NCBI GenBank assembly: GCA_933228675.1
Contig: OW121741.1
Coordinates: forward strand, 131,887,290 to 131,951,289
Source: Stomorhina lunata
Lineage: Eukaryota; Arthropoda; Insecta; Diptera; Rhiniidae
DNA length: 64,000 bases
Reading direction: 5' to 3'
The translations under genes were made by a program, and so were the position numbers. Positions 24,061-35,539 of the stretch are shown here, in pieces; position 1 is the first letter of the stretch; the number at the start of each line of letters is the position of its first letter. The notes beneath the pieces were generated by a model. The model saw nothing but the letters and a program-made list of their open reading frames with translations. It was not told where the DNA came from and ran no database searches.

Positions 24061-25200
24061 TTTGTAACAGTTTTTGAATATTTAACAGATTTGGGATAAG
24101 TACTTCAACATTTTCTTAAAATGTTAGAACTTTCCTTAGAAAATTTTACAATATTAAGAGCTTTTTCTGTAAGTTTTTAAAAATTAAAGCTTTTCTATTA
24201 AAACTTTATTGAAAGTTTTTTAGAAAAGCTTTTTGTCTCGACTCTTTTCTGTAAAAACTTCTTTATATTGAAAAACTTCTTCAAAAGATATTTATTAATA
24301 TTAAAAGCTTTCTATAAAAACTTTTTTTAGTAAAAGCTCTCAATATTAAATTTTTATATTAATTTGTATTATTTCTTTAGATTTTGTATTAAGAGCTTTT
24401 TATAGGAAAATGTTCATATACATAAAATGTTTTCTATAAAAACTTTTTTCAAAATTTCTTAAGACACTTTTGACTGCTTTTTATAAAAGAGTTTGTTACT
24501 CTTGAATGTTTTCTATAAACGCTTCTTTATATTTAAAGCTTTCTTTATGATTTTTTTAATATTGATTTTTTTTAAAGAAACTCGTTAATATTAAAAGCTT
24601 TTTATGGAAGCATTAAATTATTGAACTTTTTAAATAAAAAAATTAAAAACCTTAAAAGCTTTTTCGGATTTATAAAATTTTATTTATAAACTATTTATAT
24701 CAAAAGCTTTTTTACTTAAAGGCAAAATTTTGCTATATTAAGAACTTTAAGTTTTATAAGAAATCTTAAGAGATTTAAAGCTTTCTAAAGAAAAAGTTAC
24801 ATTTATTACAGAAATAGCGAAGTAGAAATAGTCTAAGATTTATAAGGAAAATTTTAAGCTTTATACTCCTCCTTTTTTGCATATATGTTAAAAGCTTTCT
24901 ATAGAAAATATTGAACAGGCTATTTGGAGCTTTTTGATGTAAATGCTTGATATTGTTTTTAATACTAAAGTCTTTAAAATTAATATCTTTATTTTATTGT
25001 AAGCTTTATATATAAAATCTTAAAACTTTAAAAGCTTTTTTTAGTAAATAATGCTTTTACAAGAAATTGCAATAATAAAAGCTTTGTTATAGAAGTATGT
25101 TCATGTTTGAAAGCTGTAGCAATAACAAAAGCTTTTTATATGTTTATTTTGAAAGCTGTTAAAAAAGCTTTTTTATACTTATGCTTTATTTTACTGCAAA
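24060..25200. repeat. Irregular AAAGCTTT repeat family in ham intron
   Basis: Dozens of AAAAGCTTT(T/C) blocks (each a palindrome with a HindIII core) separated by 25-60 bp of TATAAAAACTTTTTT-like DNA and ATATTAAAAGC. Diverged; no regular period is visible by eye. No coding potential. Confidence 0.7.
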
Positions 25201-28000
25201 GCCAAATAAATGAATCATATTTTCTGGAAAAAAATACGATATTCAAAATTTTCATGTGAAAAATTTATAATATTTGAAGTTAAACTAATTAAAATTTACG
25301 ATATTGAAATATTTCATAAGAAAATTTAACGAGATTGAAAAGTTTCCTAAGAAAGATTTACGATATTGAAAATTTTGTTAAGAAAAAAAATTTCTTCTAA
25401 AATATTAATGATATTTAAAATTGGCATGAGAAAAATGTACGATTTTCGAAAATTTCCTTGGAAAAATATACGATTTTGAAACTTTCGTTTTGAAAAGTTT
25501 ATAACATTTAAAATTTGGTGAAAAAATTAATGATATTAAAAGTTTTCTTAAAGAAAATTTACGATATTCGAAAATTTCCTTGAAAAATATAAGATATTGA
25601 AAATTTCGTTTACAATATTTAAAATTTTTGTTTAAAAAATTTACGATATTAAAAATTTTCTTAAGAACAATTTACGATATTAACAATTTTCTTAAGGAAA
25701 ATTTACGATATTAAAAATTTTCTTAAGAAGAATTGACGATATTAAAAATTTGATTAAAAATATTAACGTTTTGAAAATTTTCTTTACAAAATACGATATA
25801 AAAAATTTGCTTAAATAAATTTACGATATTAAAAGACTTCCTGAGAAATATCGACGATATTGAACAATTTCAAAAGAAAAAATAATAAAACTTAAAAAAT
25901 GCTTAAAAAATATTTACGATATTGCGAAATTTGTTTCAGAAAATTTACGATATTGAAATTTTTCGTTGTAAAAAATACGATATTAAAAATTTTCTTAAGA
26001 AACTTAGTCAATATTGAAAATTCGATTAAGAAAATTTATAATATTAAAATTTTTTTAAGAAAAATTTACGATATGAAAAATTTTCTTAAGAAAAATTTAC
26101 GATATTAAATTTTTCTTACGAAAAGTTTTAGATATGAAAAATTTTCCTAAGAAAAATTTACGATATTAAAAATTTTCTTAAGAAGAATTGAAGATATGAA
26201 AAATTTTGTTGGAAAAATGAATGTATTCAAATTTTTTTTTTAGAAAAAATTACGATATTGAAAATTTGCTTTAAAAAAATTTACGATATTAAAAGATTTT
26301 TTGAGAAATATCGACGATATTGACAATTTCTTAACATAAAATAATTGAACTTATAAAAATTTTAAGAAATATTGACTATATTGCAAACTTTGGTTAAGAA
26401 AATTTACGATATTGAAATTTTAAATTGTTAAAAATTACAACATTAAAAATTTTCTTAAAAAAAATTAGACAATATTAAAAATTGGAGTAAGAAAATTTGT
26501 AATAATGAAAAGAGTTACGATATTGAAAAATTTGTTATCAAACAGTTTTAAAAATTTAGAAATATATAAGATATTGACATTTCGTTTTGAAAAGTTTAAA
26601 ATATTTAAAATTTTGTTAGGAAAAATTTACGATATTAAAAATTTGCTTTAGGAAAATTTACGATATTCGAAAATTTCCTTGGAAAAATATAAGATATTAA
26701 AAATTTCGTTTTGAAAAGTTAACAATATTGAAAATTTTGATAAAAAAAAAAATTTACGATATTGAAATTTTCTTATGAAAAGTTTACGACATTAAAAATT
26801 TTCCTAAGAAGAATTTATGATATTAAAAACTTTTTTAAGAAGAATTGACGATATGAAAAAACTTGCTTAAAAAACTTAAGCTATTCAAAATATTCTTCAG
26901 AAAAACATACGATATTAAAAATTTGTTTAAAAAAAATTTACGATATTAATTACGATATTTTCTGAGAAATATGGACGATATTGAAATATTTCATAAGAAA
27001 AAATAATGAAACTTAAACAATTTCTAGGAAATATTGAAAATATTGCAAAATTTGTTTCAAAAACTTTACGAAATTGAAATTTTTCATTGTAAAAAAATAC
27101 GATATTAAAAATTTTCTTAACAAACTTAGACAATATTGAATTCTATTAAGAAAATTTATAATACTGAAAATTTTCTCTAAAAAAAGTAACGATATTGAAA
27201 ATTTTGTTATGAAAAATTTATGATATTTAAAATTTTGTAAAGAAAAAAAAAACGTTATTAAAAATTTTCTTATAAAACATTACGATATTGAAAAATTTTG
27301 TTGGAAACAAATAAGATTTAGAAAATTTAGTTTGGAAAAGTTTGTAATATAAAAAATTTTGCTAAGAAAAATTTACGATATTAAAAGTTTTCTTAAGAAA
27401 TGTTTACGATATTAAAAGTTTTCTTAAGAAAAATTTACGATATTAAAAGTTTTCTTAAGAAAAATTTACGATATTAAAAGTTTTCTTAAGAAAAATTTAC
27501 GATATTTGAAAATTTTCTTGGAAAAATATAAGATTTTGAAAATTTTGTTTTCAAAAGTTTTTAAAATTAAAAATTTTGTTAAGAAAAATTTACGATATTA
27601 AACGTTTTCTTAAGAAAAATTTACGATATTTGAAAATTTTCTTAGGAAGAATTGACGATATGGAAAATTTGGTTAAAAAATAATGTATTGATTCTTTAGA
27701 AAAAATTGCGATATTGAAAATTTGCTTTAAAAAAATTTACGATATTGAAAATTTGCTTTAAAAAAAATTTACGATATTAAATAATTTCCTGAGAAATATA
27801 GACGATATTGAAAAAAAATAATGAAATTAAAATTTTTATAAAAAATATTCACGATATTGCAAAATTTGTTTCAAAAAATTTACGATATTGAAATTTTTCA
27901 TTGTTAAAAATAACGATATCGAAAATTGTAGTCATAAATATCGACTATATTGAAAATTTGTTTTAAAAATGTATAATATTAAAAATTTACTTTTGGTTTA
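25200..28000. repeat. TTACGATATT / TTTTCTTAAGAAAA satellite in ham intron
   Basis: Units of AAATTTACGATATTGAAAAT then TTTCTTAAGAAA, about 27-31 bp (31 bp in the cleanest run, 27380-27500). TTTTCTTAAGAAAA is a perfect palindrome in each unit, so this is a second hairpin-type family, different in sequence from the CTTTAGT arrays. Diverged overall. Short open frames here (for example 25899-26108) are repeat artefacts. Confidence 0.88.
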
Positions 28001-28019
28001 TGAACATAATTCTTAATAG

Positions 28020-28217
28020 TTATGTTTGTAAATTTAGTAATAATGCGAGGTTTTCAATCTGTCTAAATTGGGGATAATCCTCCTGAAGAGATGGCTTAAC
28101 CAACCATCGAAACGCGTCAAGGAATTTGGTTTCTCCGCAAACATTTTTTGGCTTTTTATCAATAAATTGGTCTGTTACATTAATAAATAAATGTAACAGA
28201 TTTGGGATCAAATGCAA
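28020..28217 (-). pseudogene. Possible coding remnant of unknown origin inside intron repeats
   Basis: A 65-codon minus-strand open frame embedded in AT satellite but with distinctly richer, coding-like composition. The product begins MHLIPNLLHLFINVTDQFID, continues KKPKNVCGETKFLDAFRWLV and KPSLQEDYPQFRQ, and ends IENLALLLNLQT. Residue diversity (W, C, P, Q, D, E) is unlike translations of neighbouring repeats. No splice signals with a usable frame were seen and the frame before the Met is open only briefly. It could be a fragment of a transposon protein or of a retrocopy. I do not recognise the family. Confidence 0.25.
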
Positions 28218-28225
28218 ATACGCTT

Positions 28226-30200
28226 CTTTTTGAATTAAAAATTTTTTATAAAAAAAAGTTACGATATTGCAAATTTTTTTATAAAAAAAAATTTAATTTA
28301 TTAAAAATTTTCTTAAAACAATTTAAGTTATTAACTTATTTTAAAGAAATCTTTACGAAATTAAAAATTTTCTTAAGAAGAATTTAGGTTATTGAAAATT
28401 TTGTTAAGAGAACTTTAAATACTATTTTTGTTTGTCTAGTGTAGCGTGCCTCAAAGTTCGTTCTTGCCAACTTCACTCTTACTTGTGGCTCTTTTAGTCG
28501 TTTTTTTTTTCTTTGGTTTGATTTGTTTGCCTAATCATGCTGTCATAATGCTTAAGTTTTTCAAAATTTCTATACAAAATATTTTTCTGCTTCAACATTA
28601 AAAAAAAATTTTTGTTGCCTGATCTCCATAAAAGAAACACAATTATTTTGTTATAGCTCGTGCTGTTTGACTACTATTACAGAAAAATTAAAAAAAAAAA
28701 ATTGAATAAAAAAATTAAGAAAAAAATAGTTTCAAAAAAAATTTGAAATAAAAATCAAATCAAAGGAATTACGTTAACTGAGGGGGTGTTTAAAAAAGAT
28801 TTTAAAGCTTTTTCGTTGTCAGCTTAAAGTTGTTATGGCTTTTTGGGGGGGCAGCAGACAGACTTAGATGATCATATAGAAAAGCAAATTAAAGTGACAT
28901 TTATTTAGAATTTAAATTATAAAAAGAAGTATAATTTTAGGAGATAGGAGTATTTTAAGGAAATGAAAATAGTTTTAGTTCTATTATATGTAGAAAATCT
29001 TAGTATTCCTTTCTCTTTTTTAAGATTAAGATCTTAAGATCTTGTTCTCTTAAAGTTTCTATTTAAAATAACTTGTTCTTGGCTATAATGATGAGTAGTA
29101 GAATTTTTTTCCTCTTGATTATCCCTCAAAACTTCAAATGAAATCTTTTAACATCAAAATCTTTAAAATCCATTAAGTTTAAGTTACAAGCAAAATAGAC
29201 AAGAAAAAACATTTCAGAAAATATATTTCAATAGATCAAATGAAAATGATGGGGCATCATGGGATGAAATCAAAGCTATACTATATCGTACATGTATCAA
29301 GTAAATGAAAAAAAGAAAAAAAATATTGTCATAAATTACATGAGAGTATGAAAAGCCTTTTAAAGCCAAGTTACAACAAATGGAACACACCTTAAATTGT
29401 TACAAACATTTTTTCTTACTTAAATTACTTTTTTTCTTCTTCTCCTCTACATCTTCGGATCGTCTAAAGCTGAACTGAAGCTTCTAATGCTTCTAATACC
29501 GATCGATACATAAATCTTTCTTGTATTGAAAATGATGTCTAATTGCTAAACTGAATTATTTTCCTTAACTTGTTTCGTCGTTATTAACCATTTCGAGTTT
29601 GTTTTTTGCTTTAAAGGTTTTGAAACCAGATTTTTTTCTTAATTCTATTGTTTGATTTTGAAAAAAATTTTAATGAAAAAATATAGAGTATCATATTAAT
29701 GGCCTTTGGGCGGTATTTGTTTGGTAGTCGTATGTTAGAAATCAAAAGTTTTTTTTTCTTCTTTCAAAAAAAGACAATTGTGATAATAATTTTTTAATTT
29801 CAGTTGATCAATCTTCACACTTTTTGTTTTCTTCTTTGAAAAATGAGTGACAAAATCCATTTACTTGTTTTTTTTTTTTTTTTTTTTTTTTGAAGGAGGA
29901 ATTTTGAATTAATTTTTGAATTTAACTTTTAACAATTGAAGCTCTTTAGCAACATTGAAATATTTTTATAAATAGCTCTAATAAGACATGGTCACCAAGA
30001 AACAAGAGTAAAACCCTAATCCATCAATATTTTGAAAATAAATAGAAATAATTTTGAAAAAAAATAACAAAATCTGAAAATAAGACCTTAAAACTTGAGA
30101 TTTAAACAATTTGCATATAAAAACTTTTGGTTAAGAAATGAAAAGGATGTAAGAGACTTAAAATCGAAACAATAAAATCAAAATTTAAGCCACAAAAGCA
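28226..30200 (-). other. Ham intron, mostly unique
   Basis: 28226-28430 holds last remnants of the TTTTCTTAAGAA family. 28431-30200 is AT-rich single-copy-looking DNA with a T run of about 20 near 29870 and a G run at 28845. No exon, RNA gene or transposon end recognised. Confidence 0.45.
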
Positions 30201-30482
30201 AAAGCCAAATTTTTAAGAATTTCAAAATTTGAAAATTTTCTTTACAAAATTTGAAAATTTTCTTTACAAAATTTAATTTATTGACAATTTTCTTAAGAAA
30301 ACTTTAAGATATTGAAAACTTTCTTAAGAAAACTTTAAGATATTGCAAATTTTCTTAAGAAAACTTTAAGATATTGAAAATTTTCTTAAGAAAACATTAA
30401 AAAAATATTCAATTTTCTTACAAAATATTGACGATATTAAAGTATTTGTTAAGAAAAATTTAAGATAATGAAAACTTTCTTA
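30201..30482. repeat. TTTTCTTAAGAAAA satellite, segment left of the foldback element
   Basis: Units TTAAGATATTGAAAATTTTC then TTAAGAAAAC. Same palindromic core as 25200-28000 and continuous in type with the array at 35540, from which it is separated by the 5 kb transposon. Confidence 0.85.
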
Positions 30483-30659
30483 AGAAAAATTATGTGTGTG
30501 AAGATAAATTCGAATTTAACTAGCAAAGACAAAAACCACATATTTTAACAGAGCCACATTAACAGTTAACAGAGGTCTGTTAATCACTTAACATTTAGAT
30601 GTAAAGTGACAATAAATTCGGAATTTAATAAAAAACTGAATAATCGGGCCATATTATTG

Positions 30660-32721
30660 AATGGTTCTACTATACCACTATATACAAACGGTGAACTAAG
30701 GGGTATTTTATGGAACTGTTATAGTGGGATATCTGAGATAATTACCGAATTTGAGAAAAAGTGGAAAAAGTAAAACTCTACATACATATAAACTGAAATT
30801 TTTGAGGAAATTCTGGAGAGGATTTCTCGAGTTACGTGAATGGTTCCAATATACCACTATATAGAAATGGTGGCCTAATGGGTATATTATGGAACTGTTA
30901 TAGTGGAATATCTGAGATAATTACCGAATTTGAGAAAAAGTTGAAAAAGTAAAACTCTACATACATATAAAATGAAATTTTTGAAGAAATTCTGGAGAGG
31001 ATTTCTCGAGTTACGTGAATGGTTCCAATATACCACTATATAGAAATGATGGCCTAATGGGTATATTATGGAACTGTTATAGTGGGATATCTGAGATAAT
31101 TACCGAATTTGAGAAAAAGTAAAACTCTACATACATATAAAATGAAATTTTTGAGGAAATTCTGGAGAGGATTTCTCGAGTTACGTGAATATACCACTAT
31201 ATAGAAATGGTGGCCTAATGGGTATATTATGGAACCGTTATAGTGGGATATCTGAGATAATTACCGAATTTGAGAAAAAGTAAAACTCTACATGCATATA
31301 AAATGAAATTTTTGAGGAAATTCTGGAGAGGATTTCTCGAGTTACGTGAATGGTTCCAATATACCACTATATAGAAATGATGGCCTAATGGTTATATTAT
31401 GGAACTGTTATAGTGGGATATCTGAGATAATTACCGAATTTGAGAAAAAGTAGAAAAAGTAAAACTCTACATACATATAAAATGAAATTTTTGAGGAAAT
31501 TCTGGAGAGGATTTCTCGAGTTACGTGAATGGTTCCAATATACCACTATATAGAAATGGTGGCCTAATGGGTATATTATGGAACTGTTATAGTGGGATAT
31601 CTGAGATTATTACCGAATTTGAGAAAAAGTTGAAAAAGTAAAACTCTACATACATATAAAATGAAATTTTTGAAGAAATTCTGGAGAGGATTTCTCGAGT
31701 TACGTGAATGGTTCTAATATACCACTATATAGAAATGATGGCCTAATGGGTATATTATGGAACTGTTATAGTGGGATATCTGAGATAATTACCGAATTTG
31801 AGAAAAAGTGGAAAAAGTAAAACTCTACATACATATAAAATGAAATTTTTGAAGAAATTCTGGAGAGGATTTCTCGAGTTACGTGAATGGTTCCAATATA
31901 CCACTATATAGAAATGGTGGCCTAATGGGTATATTATGGAACCATTATAGTGGGATATCTGAGATAATTACCGAATTTGAGAAAAAGTAGAAAAAGTAAA
32001 ACTCTACATACATATAAAATGAAATTTTTGAGGAAATTCTGGAGAGGATTTCTCGAGTTACGTGAATGGTTCCAATATACCACTATATAGAAATGGTGGC
32101 CTAATGGGTATATTATGGAACCATTATAGTGGGATATCTGAGATAATTACCGAATTTGAGAAAAAGTAGAAAAAGTAAAACTCTACATACATATAAAATG
32201 AAATTTTTGAGGAAATTCTGGAGAGGATTTCTCGAGTTACGTGAATGGTTCCAATATACCACTATATAGAAATGGTGGCCTAATGGGTATATTATGGAAC
32301 TGTTATAGTGGGATATCTGAGATAATTACCGAATTTGAGAAAAAGTTGAAAAAGTAAAACTCTACATACATATAAAATGAAATTTTTGAAGAAATTCTGG
32401 AGAGGATTTCTTGAGTTACGTGAATGGTTCCAATATACCACTATATAGAAATGATGGCCTAATGGGTATATTATGGAACTGTTATAGTGGGATATCTGAA
32501 ATAATTACCGAATTTGAGAAAAAGTGGAAAAAGTAAAACTCTACATACATATAAAATGAAATTTTTGAGGAAATTCTGGAGAGGATTTCTCGAGTTACGT
32601 GAATGGTTCCAATATACCACTATATAGAAATGATGGCCTAATGGGTATATTATGGAACTGTTATAGTGGGATATCTGAGATAATTACCGAATTTGAGAAA
32701 AAGTAGAAAAAGTAAAACTCT
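30660..32721 (+). repeat. Foldback left arm: about 11 tandem 160-180 bp units
   Basis: Each unit carries GGTTCCAATATACCACTATA, a GGTATATTATGGAAC segment, GGGATATCTGAGATAATTAC, GTAAAACTCTACATACATAT and GGAGAGGATTTCTCGAGTTA. The basic period is 179 bp; shorter units lack a GTTGAAAAA/GTGGAAAAA stretch or a GAATGGTTCC start. GTTCCAATATACC and GGTATATTATGGAAC are near-complements, so each unit can itself fold into a hairpin. Confidence 0.92.
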
Positions 32722-32723
32722 GT

Positions 32724-35340
32724 AGAGTTTTACTTTTATGTATGTAGAGTTTTACTTTTTTCACTTTTTCTCAAATTCGGTAATTATGTCAGATATCCCA
32801 CTATAACAGTTCCATAATATACCCATTAGGCCATCATTTCTATATAGTGGTATATTGGAACCATTCACGTAACTCGAGAAATCCTCTCCAGAATTTCTTC
32901 AAAAATTTCATTTTATATGTATGTAGAGTTTTACTTTTTCCACTTTTTCTCAAATTCGGTAATTATCTCAGATATCCCACTATAACAGTTCCATAATATA
33001 CCCATTAGGCCATCATTTCTATATAGTGGTATATTGGAACCATTCACGTAACTCGAGAAATCCTCTCCAGAATTTCTTCAAAAATTTCATTTTATATGTA
33101 TGTAGAGTTTTACTTTTTCAACTTTTTCTCAAATTCGGTAATTATCTCAGATATCCCACTATAACAGTTCCATAATATACCCATTAGGCCACCATTTCTA
33201 TATAGTGGTATATTGGAACCATTCACGTAACTCGAGAAATCCTCTCCAGAATTTCCTCAAAAATTTCATTTTATATGCATGTAGAGTTTTACTTTTTTCA
33301 CTTTTTCTCGAATTCGGTAATTATCTCAGATATCCCACTATAACAGTTCCATAATATACCCATTAGGCCACCATTTCTATATAGTGGTATATTGGAACCA
33401 TTCACGTAACTCGAGAAAGCCTCTCCAGAATTTCCTCAAAAATTTCATTTTATATGCATGTAGAGTTTTACTTTTTTCACTTTTTCTCAAATTCGGTAAT
33501 TATCTCAGATATCCCACTATAATGGTTCCATAATATACCCATTAGGCCACCATTTCTATATAGTGGTATATTGGAACCATTCACGTAACTCGAGAAATCC
33601 TCTCCAGAATTTCCTCAAAAATTTCATTTTATATGTATGTAGAGTTTTACTTTTTCCACTTTTTCTCAAATTCGGTAATTATCTCAGATATCCCACTATA
33701 ACAGTTCCATAATATACCCATTAGGCCATCATTTCTATACAGTGGTATATTGGAACCATTCACGTAACTCGAGAAATCCTCTCCAGAATTTCTTCAAAAA
33801 TTTCATTTTATATGTATGTAGAGTTTTACTTTTTCAACTTTTTCTCAAATTCGGTAATTATCTCAGATATCCCACTATAACAGTTCCATAATATACCCAT
33901 TAGGCCACCATTTCTATATAGTGGTATATTGGAACCATTCACGTAACTCGAGAAATCCTCTCCAGAATTTCCTCAAAAATTTCATTTTATATGTATGTAG
34001 AGTTTTACTTTTTCTACTTTTTCTCAAATTCGGTAATTATCTCAGATATCCCACTATAATGGTTCCATAATATACCCATTAGGCCACCATTTCTATATAG
34101 TGGTATATTGGAACCATTCACGTAACTCGAGAAATCCTCTCCAGAATTTCTTCAAAAATTTCATTTTATATGTATGTAGAGTTTTACTTTTTCCACTTTT
34201 TCTCAAATTCGGTAATTATCTCAGATATCCCACTATAACAGTTCCATAATATACCCATTAGGCCATCATTTCTATATAGTGGTATATTAGAACCATTCAC
34301 GTAACTCGAGAAATCCTCTCCAGAATTTCTTCAAAAATTTCATTTTATATGTATGTAGAGTTTTACTTTTTCAACTTTTTCTCAAATTCGGTAATAATCT
34401 CAGATATCCCACTATAACAGTTCCATAATATACCCATTAGGCCACCATTTCTATATAGTGGTATATTGGAACCATTCACGTAACTCGAGAAATCCTCTCC
34501 AGAATTTCCTCAAAAATTTAATTTTATATGTATGTAGAGTTTTACTTTTTCAACTTTTTCTCAAATTCGGTAATTATCTCAGATATCCCACTATAACAGT
34601 TCCATAATATACCCATTAGGCCACTATTTCTATATAGTGGTATATTGGAACCATTCACGTAACTCGAGAAAGCCTCTCCAGAATTTTCTCAAAAATTTCA
34701 TTTTATATGTATGTAGAGTTTTACTTTTTCCACTTTTTCTCAAATTCGGTAATTATCTCAGATATCCCACTATAACAGTTCCATAATATACCCATTAGGC
34801 CATCATTTCTATATAGTGGTATATTGGAACCATTCACGTAACTCGAGAAATCCTCTCCAGAATTTCCTCAAAAATTTCATTTTATATGTATGTAGAGTTT
34901 TACTTTTTCTCAAATTCGGTAATTATCTCAGATATCCCACTATAACAGTTCCATAATATACCCATTAGGCCATCATTTCTATATAGTGGTATATTGGAAC
35001 CATTCACGTAACTCGAGAAATCCTCTCCAGAATTTCTTCAAAAATTTCATTTTATATGTATGTAGAGTTTTACTTTTTCCACTTTTTCTCAAATTCGGTA
35101 ATTATCTCAGATATCCCACTATAACAGTTCCATAATATACCCATTAGGCCACCATTTCTATATAGTGGTATATTGGAACCATTCACGTAACTCGAGAAAT
35201 CCTCTCCAGAATTTCCTCAAAAATTTCATTTTATATGTATGTAGAGTTTTACTTTTTCCACTTTTTCTCAAATTCGGTAATTATCTCAGATATCCTACTA
35301 TAACAGTTCCATAAAATACCCCTTAGTTCACCGTTTGTAT
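32724..35340 (-). repeat. Foldback right arm: about 14 inverted 160-180 bp units
   Basis: Same unit as the left arm on the opposite strand (CTCGAGAAATCCTCTCCAG recurs about every 179 bp; shorter gaps near 34846-35016). The arm is about 577 bp longer than the left one, so unit number differs between the arms. Units vary at few positions, such as ACAGTTCC versus ATGGTTCC and CATCATTTC versus CACCATTTC. Confidence 0.92.
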
Positions 35341-35539
35341 ATAGTGGTATAGTGGAACCATTCAATAATATGGCCCGATTATTCAGTTTTTTATTAAATT
35401 CCGAATTTATTGCCACTTTACATCTAAATGTTAAGTGATTAACAGACCTCTGTTAACTGTTAATGTGGCTCTGTTAAAATATGTGGTTTTTGTCTTTGCT
35501 AGTTAAATTCGAATTTATCTTCACACACATAGAAAAATT

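Larger units (their letters stand above)
30492..35530. mobile_element. Foldback-type DNA transposon with giant tandem-repeat inverted arms
   Basis: 5039 bp. The termini are inverted: ATGTGTGTGAAGATAAATTC at the left, its exact complement at the right. The outer roughly 200 bp of each end is an inverted repeat (includes AGGTCTGTTAATCACTTAAC and AATCGGGCCATATTATTGAA). The 9 bp AGAAAAATT directly flanks both ends (30483-30491 and 35531-35539). Inside, the left arm (to 32721) has about 11 units of 160-180 bp and the right arm (from 32724) about 14 units in opposite orientation, meeting at a GT spacer. No open frame exists, so it is non-autonomous. Structure and 9 bp duplication fit Drosophila FB elements (MULE-related); the sequence itself is not one I recognise. 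Confidence 0.9.

Noticed and set aside
1..28000. CRISPR-like arrays of 28-31 bp repeats
   Set aside because: Units are contiguous without unique spacers, are AT-only hairpins, and lie in an intron-bearing eukaryotic locus.
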